This document shows, piece by piece, positions 17,161 through 24,707 of a stretch of 64,000 nucleotides of DNA. The notes under the pieces are model-generated. The model worked only from the letters and a program-made list of their open reading frames with translations. It had not been told where the DNA came from and searched no databases. The DNA comes from UBA10908 sp964608965 (GTDB taxonomy: Bacteria; Bacillota; Clostridia; Peptostreptococcales; Anaerovoracaceae). Position numbers and translations under genes: made by a program. The stretch's first letter is position 1, and every line of letters starts with the position of its first letter. The stretch is from contig CAZSPZ010000004.1 in the NCBI GenBank assembly GCA_964608965.1, positions 40,424-104,423 of the forward strand, written 5' to 3'.

Positions 17161-17940
17161 ATGATCGTTATAAAATCGAAGGACGAAATCGAAATCATGG
17201 CCAAAGCGGCATCGGTAACGGCGGAAATGCTTCACGCACTTTCCTCGATTATCAAACCGGGCATGTCTACAAAAGACATCGACGACTATGTGGAGGGTTT
17301 CATCCGAAAAAATGCTATGGTATCAGCGTTTAAAGGCTACGGCGGTTTCCCCGCTTCAGCATGTGTATCGGTTAACGAAGAAGTGGTTCATGGAATTCCC
17401 TCCGGGGATAGAATATTGCTGGAAGGCGATATTGTAAGCGTCGATTTAGGAACGGTGTACAAAGAATACTGTTCTGACGCAGCCAGAACCTATCCTGTTG
17501 GTAATGTGAGCGAGGAAGCCAGGAGGCTGATTCGTATCACCGAAGAAAGCTTTTTCAAGGGACTTGCGTTTTGTAAAAAAGGCTATCGCTTGGGAGATGT
17601 CTCTTATGCCATACAGATGCATGCGGAAGCTGCAGGATTTTCAGTCATCAGGGACTTTGTGGGACATGGCATCGGCCGCAATCTCCACGAGGATCCACAA
17701 ATTCCAAACTATGGCAGACCTCACCACGGCCCTAAACTGGTGCCGGGAATGGTTCTTGCGATAGAGCCGATGATAGCGGCAGGGGATTACGAAGTGGATA
17801 TCCTGATGAATAATTGGACAGCGGTCACAATCGATGGCTCTCTGTCCAGCCACTACGAGAATACCGTGGTAATAACCGAAGACGAGCCCCGTCTGCTCAC
17901 CTGCCTTGAAAAAGACAGTTCGGCATATAGTATCGCTTAG
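17161..17940 (+). CDS. map: Methionine aminopeptidase, type I
   Basis: A 259-residue enzyme that removes the start Met from new proteins. Metal ligands appear in VSVDLG (Asp), YCSDAAR (Asp), GHGIGRNLHE (His), LAIEPM (Glu) and HYENTVVI (Glu). The SH3-binding zinc extension of longer forms is absent. It lies 5 nt after adk. The small KOW-domain gene that often sits between map and infA in Gram-positive bacteria is missing. Confidence 0.97.
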   Translation: MIVIKSKDEIEIMAKAASVTAEMLHALSSIIKPGMSTKDIDDYVEGFIRKNAMVSAFKGYGGFPASACVSVNEEVVHGIPSGDRILLEGDIVSVDLGTVYKEYCSDAARTYPVGNVSEEARRLIRITEESFFKGLAFCKKGYRLGDVSYAIQMHAEAAGFSVIRDFVGHGIGRNLHEDPQIPNYGRPHHGPKLVPGMVLAIEPMIAAGDYEVDILMNNWTAVTIDGSLSSHYENTVVITEDEPRLLTCLEKDSSAYSIA

Positions 17941-17968
17941 AAGACCGGAAAGAGGAGGAAAGCTGTTC

Positions 17969-18187
17969 ATGGCGAAAAAAGACAGCATAGAAGTATTTGG
18001 AATAGTGCTTGACGCACTGCCGAACGCTATGTTCAAGGTAAAACTTGAAAATGACTATGAAGTGCTGGCGCATATATCCGGCAAGATGAGAATGAACTTC
18101 ATTCGCATTCTTCCCGGTGACAGAGTCAAGATTGAACTCTCGCCCTATGATCTGTCTCGCGGCAGAATCACATGGAGAGATAAATAA
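17969..18187 (+). CDS. infA: Translation initiation factor IF-1
   Basis: A 72-residue OB-fold protein that occupies the 30S A site during initiation. It starts MAKKDSIEVFGIVLDALPNA and continues with FKVKLENDYEVLAHISGKMR and GDRVKIELSPYDLSRGRI. The ATG at 17969 follows AGAGGAGGAA; the frame is open farther upstream but that part overlaps map and has no site. Length is standard. Confidence 0.97.
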   Translation: MAKKDSIEVFGIVLDALPNAMFKVKLENDYEVLAHISGKMRMNFIRILPGDRVKIELSPYDLSRGRITWRDK

Positions 18188-18210
18188 TCCGACGATAGGA
18201 GAGTAAAAAA

Positions 18211-18324
18211 ATGAAAGTAAGAAGTTCAGTGAAACCTATCTGCGAAAAATGTAAGGTGATCAAGAGAAACGGTAAAGTTATGATCATCTGTGAAAATCCA
18301 AAGCATAAGCAGACGCAAGGTTAA
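18211..18324 (+). CDS. rpmJ: 50S ribosomal protein L36, zinc-binding type
   Basis: A 37-residue protein beginning MKVRSSVKPICEKCKVI. Cys 11, Cys 14, Cys 27 and His 32 form the zinc site, so it is the C+ form. It is 23 nt after infA in the standard infA-rpmJ-rpsM order and has the site ATAGGAGAG before the ATG. Confidence 0.97.
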   Translation: MKVRSSVKPICEKCKVIKRNGKVMIICENPKHKQTQG

Positions 18325-18474
18325 AAAACGAATGAATAGGCAGCCTCGGGTGCGGCTGGTTTCGTATGAAGTATTTTGTAGAGACAACCCGGCAGCCATT
18401 TCACAAAAAACCGGAAACGCTTTAAGCGTTACCGGCAGTATAGAAACAGCTACAGTTATATAGGAGGTAGAATT
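18325..18474 (+). promoter_or_regulatory. Folded spacer between rpmJ and rpsM
   Basis: This 150-nt gap is much larger than others in the cluster (1-84 nt). It holds a CAGCC/GGCTG hairpin near 18341-18360 and a longer one at 18411-18434 with arms CCGGAAACGCTT and AAGCGTTACCGG, one mismatch apart from perfect. No T-run follows either, so a leader or RNA-processing role for the alpha genes is more likely than a terminator. No ORF is seen. Confidence 0.4.
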
Positions 18475-18852
18475 ATGGCTCGTATAGCCGGTGTCGATTT
18501 ACCCAGAGAAAAAAGAGTAGAAATCGGACTCACCTATATCTACGGAATCGGAAGACCTACGGCCACCGCCATTTTGGAGAAGGCCGGTGTAAATCCTGAC
18601 ACAAGAGTCAAGGATCTGTCGGAAGATGAAGTGGGTGCTATCAGAAAAATCATCGAGGCGGAGTATGATGTGGAAGGCGATCTGAGAAGAGACGTTTCCA
18701 TGAACATCAAACGTCTGATGGAAATCGGATGCTACAGAGGAATCAGGCACAGAAGAAACCTGCCCGTACGCGGACAAAACACGAAGAACAACAGCCGTAC
18801 CAGAAAAGGTCCCAAAAAGACCGTCGGCAGGAAAAAGAAAGCGACTAAGTAA
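18475..18852 (+). CDS. rpsM: 30S ribosomal protein S13
   Basis: A 125-residue S13 of the 30S head, which forms bridges to L5 and touches P-site tRNA through its basic tail. It starts MARIAGVDLPREKRVEIGLTY and ends with the Lys/Arg tail NSRTRKGPKKTVGRKKKATK. The helix-two-turn-helix RGIRHRRNLPVRGQ is intact. The site TAGGAGGTA precedes it. Confidence 0.98.
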   Translation: MARIAGVDLPREKRVEIGLTYIYGIGRPTATAILEKAGVNPDTRVKDLSEDEVGAIRKIIEAEYDVEGDLRRDVSMNIKRLMEIGCYRGIRHRRNLPVRGQNTKNNSRTRKGPKKTVGRKKKATK

Positions 18853-18866
18853 GGAGGTAAGCTTAA

Positions 18867-19262
18867 ATGGCAACAGTAAAGAAAACTGTACGCAAAAAGA
18901 GAAGAGAACGCAAGAACATTGAAAGCGGTCAGGCTCATATCCAGGCTTCCTTCAATAACACTCTTGTCACTTTAACAGATTTAAACGGAAACGCTCTGGC
19001 ATGGTCCAGCGCAGGTTCTTTGGGCTTTAAGGGCTCCAGAAAATCAACACCGTTCGCAGCGCAGATGGCCGCTGAAGCAGCAGCCAAAGGCGCCATGGAA
19101 CACGGACTCAAGACGGTCGAAGTATACGTAAAGGGACCAGGCTCCGGCAGAGAAGCCGCAATCAGAGCATTGCAGACTGCCGGCCTTAATATTACATTAA
19201 TTAAGGACATTACGCCAATTCCCCACAACGGCTGCAGACCGCCGAAGAGAAGAAGAGTTTAG
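18867..19262 (+). CDS. rpsK: 30S ribosomal protein S11
   Basis: A 131-residue S11 on the 30S platform, near the Shine-Dalgarno helix. It has IQASFNNTLVTLTD, AWSSAGSLGFKGSRKSTPFAAQ and the terminal motif TPIPHNGCRPPKRRRV. It lies 14 nt after rpsM. Length is normal. Confidence 0.98.
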   Translation: MATVKKTVRKKRRERKNIESGQAHIQASFNNTLVTLTDLNGNALAWSSAGSLGFKGSRKSTPFAAQMAAEAAAKGAMEHGLKTVEVYVKGPGSGREAAIRALQTAGLNITLIKDITPIPHNGCRPPKRRRV

Positions 19263-19280
19263 TAAGGGAGGTTAAGCAAT

Positions 19281-19904
19281 ATGGCAAGATATACAGGACC
19301 TTCCTGCAGACTTTGCAGAAGAGAAGGACAGAAGCTGTTCTTAAAGGGCGAGAGATGCTATAGCGGCAAATGCGCGCTTGAAAAGAGAAATTATGCCCCC
19401 GGTCAGCACGGGCAAGGCAACAGAAAGAAGATTTCCAACTATGGGCTTCAGCTGAGAGAAAAGCAAAAAGCCAAAAGATTCTACGGACTTCAGGAAACTC
19501 AGTTCAAGAATTACTTTGTTAAGGCTGCCGCTAAAAAAGGAATCACGGGCGACAATCTTTTGATCATGTTGGAAACAAGAATGGACAATACGGTTTTCCG
19601 TATGGGATTCGGTTCCTCCAGAAAAGAAGCAAGACAGTTAGTCTGTCACGGACATTTTACATTAAACGGCAAAAAGGTGGATATCCCTTCGCTGTTGGTA
19701 AAGCCCGGAGACGTAATTAAGGTTAAGGAAAGCAGTGTCTCTTCTCCTAAGTTTAAGGAGATTAAAGAGATGACGATAAGCACTCCCGCATGGATCAGCA
19801 TTGATTTGGATAAACTGGAAGGCCGCGTTATATCGCTTCCTGCCAGAGATATGATCGATACGCCGGTGGAAGAACATCTGATCGTCGAGCTGTACTCGAA
19901 GTAA
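19281..19904 (+). CDS. rpsD: 30S ribosomal protein S4, zinc-binding type
   Basis: A 207-residue primary 16S rRNA-binding protein. The N-terminal CRLCRREG and CYSGKC pairs form the zinc site of the C+ form. An S4 RNA-binding domain (MDNTVFRMGFGSSRKEARQLV) follows. In Bacillus S4 represses its own gene, which lies elsewhere; here rpsD keeps the S13-S11-S4-alpha order. A 60-nt gap leads to rpoA. Confidence 0.98.
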   Translation: MARYTGPSCRLCRREGQKLFLKGERCYSGKCALEKRNYAPGQHGQGNRKKISNYGLQLREKQKAKRFYGLQETQFKNYFVKAAAKKGITGDNLLIMLETRMDNTVFRMGFGSSRKEARQLVCHGHFTLNGKKVDIPSLLVKPGDVIKVKESSVSSPKFKEIKEMTISTPAWISIDLDKLEGRVISLPARDMIDTPVEEHLIVELYSK

Positions 19905-19964
19905 TCAATCCCTTAATTTGTAAGAACATATCTGTTTGGTTAATTAAAGAAGGAGGGATTTTGA

Positions 19965-20912
19965 GTGATCGAAATTGAAAAGCCAACCATCGAATGCGTA
20001 TATTCGGATGAAGATGCGAACTACGGCAAATTTATCGTAGAACCCCTCGAGAGAGGTTACGGAACAACACTGGGCAACAGTCTAAGGAGAATTCTTTTAA
20101 ACTCCCTGCCCGGAACGGCTGTCACCTCCGTAAAGATAGATGGCATACTACACGAATTTTCCACCATACCCGGCGTCAAGGAAGATGTGACAGAGATCAT
20201 CCTTAACTTAAAGAAATTGGCCATCTCCCTTCGGGGCGAAGACACAAAACGCGTTATCATCAACGCGCAGGGGCCAATGGAAGTGACTGCTGCCGACATC
20301 ATTGCCGACAGCGAGCTGGAGATTTTTAATCCGGATTTGCATATTGCAACTTTGGAGAACAACGCAAGTCTGGTCATGGAAATTAATATCTCCACAGGCA
20401 GAGGCTATGTTCCGGCGGATCAGAACAAGAACGAGAATACCCCTATTGCGGTTATTCCCATGGACAGTATCTATACACCTGTCAGCAAGGTCAATTATAC
20501 GATTGAGAACACAAGAGTCGGCCAAGTGACCGATTACGATCGATTGATTCTTGAAATATGGACCGACGGCAGCATTTCCCCGGAAGAGGGTGTGTCCATC
20601 GGTGCAAAGATTATGCAGGAGCATCTGAAACTGTTCATCGACCTTACCGAAAGCATGAATTCTATGGAAATCATGGTGGAAAAGGAAGAAGATCAGAAAG
20701 AGAAAGCTTTGGAGATGAGCATCGAAGAACTGGAACTTTCCGTTCGTTCGTTTAACTGTTTAAAGCGTGCTGCCATTAACACGGTCGAAGAACTTACCCG
20801 TAAGTCAGAAGACGAAATGATGAAAGTCAGAAACTTAGGCAAGAAATCTTTGGACGAGGTAAAGCACAAATTAGAAGAATTGGGTCTCGGTTTAAAACCG
20901 AGCGATGAATAG
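19965..20912 (+). CDS. rpoA: RNA polymerase subunit alpha
   Basis: A 315-residue alpha subunit. The N-terminal assembly domain has ERGYGTTLGNSLRRILLNSLPG, and the C-terminal domain, after an acidic linker, has LKRAAINTVEELTRKSEDEMMKVRNLGKKSLDEV, which contacts DNA UP elements. The start is GTG at 19965 behind AAGGAGGGATTTTGA. Length is normal. The A-tracts upstream of the S10 promoter would be a target of this C-terminal domain. Confidence 0.98.
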   Translation: MIEIEKPTIECVYSDEDANYGKFIVEPLERGYGTTLGNSLRRILLNSLPGTAVTSVKIDGILHEFSTIPGVKEDVTEIILNLKKLAISLRGEDTKRVIINAQGPMEVTAADIIADSELEIFNPDLHIATLENNASLVMEINISTGRGYVPADQNKNENTPIAVIPMDSIYTPVSKVNYTIENTRVGQVTDYDRLILEIWTDGSISPEEGVSIGAKIMQEHLKLFIDLTESMNSMEIMVEKEEDQKEKALEMSIEELELSVRSFNCLKRAAINTVEELTRKSEDEMMKVRNLGKKSLDEVKHKLEELGLGLKPSDE

Positions 20913-20932
20913 CGCAAGAAGGAGGATTCGCA

Positions 20933-21274
20933 ATGCCCGGATATAGAAAGTTGGGAGTTAAAACTGCCCACAGAAAATCCATGCTGAGAAATCTTGTGAC
21001 AGATCTTTTCCGCGAAGGCCGCATTCAAACGACCGAATGCAGAGCAAAAGAAGCAAGAAGAGAAGCTGAAAAGATGATCACATTGGCAAAGCGCGGCGAT
21101 TTGCACGCCAGAAGACAAGTTCTGGCCTATGTAATGAACGAAGATGTTGTTACAAAACTCTTCGACGAGATCGCGCCAAAGTACGAGGAACGCAACGGCG
21201 GATATACGAGAATTTTGAAGTTGGGACCCCGCAAGGGCGACGCTGCAGAAGTCGTGTTCTTAGAACTGGTATAA
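20933..21274 (+). CDS. rplQ: 50S ribosomal protein L17
   Basis: A 113-residue L17 near the tunnel exit. It starts MPGYRKLGVKTAHRKSMLRNL and has the RIQTTECRAKEARREAEKMIT helix region. It is the last gene of the cluster; a terminator follows within 20 nt. The usual ecfA, ecfT and truA genes do not follow here. Confidence 0.98.
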   Translation: MPGYRKLGVKTAHRKSMLRNLVTDLFREGRIQTTECRAKEARREAEKMITLAKRGDLHARRQVLAYVMNEDVVTKLFDEIAPKYEERNGGYTRILKLGPRKGDAAEVVFLELV

Positions 21275-21293
21275 TAAAACACAACAATCAGCA

Positions 21294-21338
21294 AACAGGA
21301 GGTAAACGGTTATCACCCCGGATGCCTCTTGTTTTTTT
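21294..21338 (+). terminator. Terminator of the ribosomal protein cluster
   Basis: A 9-bp stem (21294-21302 with 21325-21333, one G-U pair) is followed by seven T residues (21332-21338). It lies 20 nt after the rplQ stop. The 22-nt loop is large but can form smaller internal pairs. Confidence 0.65.
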
Positions 21339-21485
21339 GCTTCGACGACGCTCGTCAGGCCAAACATTTGCTGCCTTTTCCTGCGTACACAGGCGATATT
21401 AACACTTTATTAACGCCAATCCTCCATTATTTGCGGCATCTTTATTCTTTTAGGTGTATACATTTACAGGAGGCAGGTGACTGAA
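21339..21485 (+). other. Leader region of the potassium uptake genes
   Basis: A 147-nt stretch without an ORF. It holds an inverted repeat, GGCG-at-ATTAA and TTAACGCC, around 21390-21417. A TATACA at 21458-21463 is a possible -10, but no good -35 is seen 16-18 nt before it. I see no c-di-AMP (ydaO-type) riboswitch by eye. Confidence 0.3.
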
Positions 21486-21929
21486 ATGACAAATGTAATC
21501 CTTATATGTTCCATAGTATGCATCATGGCATTTGGCTATTATGTCATGTGCCGTCTGGATGAATTTGTCGGAAGCAGAGAGTCGCTCGTTTCATCGATAA
21601 AATATTCTGACAAGGATGTTTTATTGTTCAAAGGATCTTTCGATGCTTATTCGTTGCTCTCCCAAAACAAGTTGACATACGATGTCGTCGAATTTCCTTC
21701 TTTGCCGGCCTTATGCCGGTATCGTGTTGTCATCGGCCTCTCCGAGAACGATTTGGATAATCTCTTGGTTTGTGTCAGCGCAAAACGTGCGAACCCGTCT
21801 TGTAAGACTGTTGCAAGGTGCAACACTCAGATTTACCGCGAAGTTTTTAAACGTCAAGATGTGGATGCTGTGATATTCGATGTGGAACAGGTAAAAACCA
21901 TTCTTAATGAATGGAAGGTGATCATTTGA
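21486..21929 (+). CDS. Small membrane protein with TrkA-N-like half domain, upstream of trkH
   Basis: A protein of about 147 residues that I do not recognise as a named family. Residues 3-22 are one hydrophobic membrane segment; the rest is cytoplasmic. The part VVIGLSENDLDNLLVCVSAKRANPSCKTVARCNTQIYREVFKRQDVDAVIF, read in pieces, follows the second half of a TrkA-N (RCK) Rossmann domain, but the GxGxxG nucleotide loop is absent. It overlaps trkH and is the first gene of a TrkH-TrkA run, so an accessory or regulatory role in potassium uptake is inferred. The ATG at 21486 is chosen (AGGTGA 5 nt before); a GTG at 21477 is also possible. Confidence 0.6.
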   Translation: MTNVILICSIVCIMAFGYYVMCRLDEFVGSRESLVSSIKYSDKDVLLFKGSFDAYSLLSQNKLTYDVVEFPSLPALCRYRVVIGLSENDLDNLLVCVSAKRANPSCKTVARCNTQIYREVFKRQDVDAVIFDVEQVKTILNEWKVII

Positions 21930-23248
21930 AAATTCGTTTAAGTTCAATGCAGGTGTTGTCGATAGGCTTCGCGCTGATTATCGTCATCGGCGGCATCTTG
22001 TTATGGTTGCCTATATCCAATCGAGACGGCATACCTTTTATTAATGCCATCTTTACGTCTGCCTCGGCTGCTTGTGTTACCGGGTTAGTTGTTTACGATA
22101 CCTATACACAATTCACGCTGTTCGGACAGGTTGTTATATTGACGCTGATTCAGGTCGGAGGACTTGGCTTTATGATGGTGGGAATATTATTTTCCATGTT
22201 CATGGGGCGTCGAATCGGGCTCCGCCAGCGGTCATTGTTGATGGACTCTGTAGGTTTTTGGAAAGTCGGCGGTATCGTTAGGCTGACAAGGCGCGTCTTG
22301 ATTGCGACAGGAATTGCCGAGTTTGTCGGGGCACTTTTTTTGGCCTTTCGTTTTTGCCCCAGGTTTGGTTTGTGGGAAGGAATTTGGATTGCCATATTCC
22401 ATTCCGTTTCCGCTTTCTGCAATGCGGGCTTTGATATTATGGGGCGGATTACACCGAATAGCTCTTTGATGGCTTTTTCCGACGATTGGGTTGTGAACCT
22501 TACCATTGTGGGGCTGATTATCTTCGGCGGATTGGGGTTCTTTTTATGGAACGATGTGTTTGAAAACAAATGGCATGTATCAAAATATCAACTTCACACA
22601 AAGATTGTACTCTCGATGACGGCAGTGCTTATCACTCTTGGAACTGTTGGATTCTTCTTCATTGAAAAGGAATCCGCATTTGACGGACTCCCATTTGGTG
22701 AAAGACTGCTCGCTTCATTGTTTCAGGCAGTAACGCCCAGAACCGCAGGGTATAATACCATAGATTTAAATACTCTCAGCGAAGGAGGCACGCTATTGAC
22801 GATGGTGCTTATGCTGATCGGTGCCGGTTCAGGTTCAACGGCAGGCGGTATAAAAGTGACGACGTTGGCCGTTTTGCTTTTATCGGTTATCGCCCAAGCC
22901 AAGAGCCATGACGATCTGAATATATTCGGGCGCAGGCTGGAGGACGATGCGGTAAAAAGAGCTTGTTCCAGTACCGCGTTATATGTCATGTTAAGCGTAA
23001 CAGGTTGTTTTATTTTATGCGTTCAAGGATTTTCTATCAGCGATTCGATGTTCGAGGCATTGTCTGCAATCGGAACGGTGGGCCTTACTGTAGGAATAAC
23101 ACCTCATTTACCTATGCTGTCAAAAATTGTGATTATATTGCTGATGTACATCGGCAGAGTGGGGAGCCTTTCTGTGGCGATGGCTATGGCGCGCAGAAGA
23201 GAAGACCCGCGACTTAAAAAGACTACCGAAAAAATCATTATCGGATAA
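21926..23248 (+). CDS. Potassium uptake protein, TrkH/KtrB family
   Basis: A 440-residue membrane protein with four membrane-pore-membrane repeats. Pore-loop segments are ASAACVTGLVV, AFCNAGFD, AGSGSTAGGIK and SAIGTVGLTVG, each with the filter glycine. It lets K+ in, with TrkA/KtrA as its cytoplasmic gate. Start: TTG at 21926 (MKIRLSSMQVLSIGF) is favoured because AAGGTGATC lies 7 nt before it and it overlaps the previous stop (TTGA); an ATG at 21911 would add five residues. The trkA gene follows by 10 nt. Confidence 0.92.
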   Translation: MKIRLSSMQVLSIGFALIIVIGGILLWLPISNRDGIPFINAIFTSASAACVTGLVVYDTYTQFTLFGQVVILTLIQVGGLGFMMVGILFSMFMGRRIGLRQRSLLMDSVGFWKVGGIVRLTRRVLIATGIAEFVGALFLAFRFCPRFGLWEGIWIAIFHSVSAFCNAGFDIMGRITPNSSLMAFSDDWVVNLTIVGLIIFGGLGFFLWNDVFENKWHVSKYQLHTKIVLSMTAVLITLGTVGFFFIEKESAFDGLPFGERLLASLFQAVTPRTAGYNTIDLNTLSEGGTLLTMVLMLIGAGSGSTAGGIKVTTLAVLLLSVIAQAKSHDDLNIFGRRLEDDAVKRACSSTALYVMLSVTGCFILCVQGFSISDSMFEALSAIGTVGLTVGITPHLPMLSKIVIILLMYIGRVGSLSVAMAMARRREDPRLKKTTEKIIIG

Positions 23249-23258
23249 GGAGAAAAAA

Positions 23259-23909
23259 ATGAAATCATTCTTAGTAATAGGCCTGGGCTGTTTCGGCCAA
23301 TATTTATCCACAAAGCTTATGGACCTTGGCAACGAAGTGATGGCCGTAGATAAGAACGAAGACCGTGTCAATCATTTGGCGCCTATCGTTACAGCTTCTC
23401 AGATTGGCGATTGTCAGGACGAAGAAGTGCTGCGCGCTCTTGGTGTGAAAAATTTTGACGCCTGCTTTGTGTGCGTAAGCGATGACTTTCAATGTTCTCT
23501 GGAAGTCACCTCTATGTTGAAGGAACTCGGCGCCAAACATGTTGTCGCAAGGGCTGAAAGAGATAAGCAAGCGAAATTCCTGAAAAGCATCGGCGCAGAC
23601 GAAGTGATCCATACCGAAATGGATATGGCTTACCGTGCTGCCGTACGATTTTCGACAAAAGGAGCTTTCGAGTACATTGAGCTTACACCGGAGTATGCAA
23701 TATTTGAAATTGCAACCCCAGCCGATTGGGTGGGACGAACTGTCGCTGATGTGGGCGTTCGCTCCGAATACAATGTAAATATAATCGGGATAAAAGAGAA
23801 TGGGAATATTACCGCATTAACAAAAGCCAACCATACGTTTTCACCCGAGGCGCATTTGATTATTGCAGGAAGCAGAAAAGATGCGATACGTTTAATGGGT
23901 GAAAATTAA
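23259..23909 (+). CDS. Potassium channel regulatory subunit TrkA/KtrA
   Basis: A 216-residue RCK protein. The Rossmann nucleotide loop is GLGCFGQYLSTKL (residues 7-19) with the ribose-binding Asp in AVDKNEDR; a TrkA-C domain follows from about residue 135. It forms a ring under the TrkH/KtrB pore and opens it on ATP or NADH binding. It lies 10 nt after trkH with AAGGAG. A bidirectional terminator separates it from the convergent kdpE-like gene. Confidence 0.93.
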   Translation: MKSFLVIGLGCFGQYLSTKLMDLGNEVMAVDKNEDRVNHLAPIVTASQIGDCQDEEVLRALGVKNFDACFVCVSDDFQCSLEVTSMLKELGAKHVVARAERDKQAKFLKSIGADEVIHTEMDMAYRAAVRFSTKGAFEYIELTPEYAIFEIATPADWVGRTVADVGVRSEYNVNIIGIKENGNITALTKANHTFSPEAHLIIAGSRKDAIRLMGEN

Positions 23910-23983
23910 AAAATCTCCGCAATTCGATTACATTGTTACTCGGTTCATATTGATGAATGCTTTTATGGACAAAAACTATAAAG

Positions 23984-24014
23984 CCGGTCTCCCGAAAGGG
24001 TGACCGGTCTTATT
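23984..24014. terminator. Bidirectional terminator between trkA and the kdpE-like gene
   Basis: A 10-bp stem with one mismatch (23984-23993 with 23998-24007) closes a GAAA loop. T-rich sequence follows on the plus strand (TCTTATTTTATT), and A-rich sequence precedes it, so it can serve both converging operons. Confidence 0.6.
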
Positions 24015-24707
24015 TTATTCATCGGAAAATCTATATCCCACACCGATTTCTGTAAAAATAAAGCGCGGATTCGCTGTATCATGCTCAATTTTGCGCCGCA
24101 AGTTTGCCATGAACACTCTGACCGTTCTCGTATCTCCCGGCTCATCGTAACCCCAGATTTGCCTCAACAAATAGTTGTGGGTAAGGACTCTGCCTCTGTT
24201 GGCAATCAGCAGTGTAAGAAGTTTATATTCAGTGGATGTCATATGTATATCGGCTCCGTCGACGCTGACACGACGTTTTGTATAGTCAACACTCAGCCAA
24301 TCGCAAGTAAAAACACTGTTCACTTCCTCGACGATGTTGTTGATTTTTCGCTCTGCCACACGAATACGGGCCATCAATTCGCCCATATGAAAGGGTTTTG
24401 TAATATAATCGTCTGCCCCTGCATCTAAAGCTTCTATCTTCTCCCTCTCTTGACCTCTGGCTGAAACAACCAATATCGGCGCAGCTGAAAATCCACGTAT
24501 ATCAGAGATGACATCCACTCCGTCTCTGTCGGGCAGACCCAAATCAAGCAAAACAATATCGGGGTGATGGGAAGAAAAAAGAAACATCCCCTCTGCCGCA
24601 GTTTCTGCCACAATCACTTCGTAGGATTCTTTTTTCAGAGACATCACAAGAAATCCGGATATATATTTATCATCCTCTATCACAAGTATTTTTAGATTAT
24701 TTTCCAT
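24015..24707 (-). CDS. kdpE: OmpR-family response regulator, KdpE-like
   Basis: A 230-residue regulator. The receiver domain has the acidic pair EDD at 11-13, the phosphorylated Asp 55 in LLDLGLPD and Lys 104 in YITKPF. The winged-helix DNA-binding domain holds the late motif TRTVRVFMANLRRKIE. The ATG at 24707 follows AGGTGGAGC and overlaps the sensor gene by 11 nt. It is KdpE-like by its partner and by the TVRVFMANLRRKIE recognition region, but no kdpFABC operon is in the window; the nearby potassium genes are a possible target. Confidence 0.85.
   Translation of the reverse strand: MENNLKILVIEDDKYISGFLVMSLKKESYEVIVAETAAEGMFLFSSHHPDIVLLDLGLPDRDGVDVISDIRGFSAAPILVVSARGQEREKIEALDAGADDYITKPFHMGELMARIRVAERKINNIVEEVNSVFTCDWLSVDYTKRRVSVDGADIHMTSTEYKLLTLLIANRGRVLTHNYLLRQIWGYDEPGDTRTVRVFMANLRRKIEHDTANPRFIFTEIGVGYRFSDE

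Noticed and set aside
21339..21485. c-di-AMP riboswitch before the potassium genes
   Set aside because: No matching core could be found by eye and the region is short.
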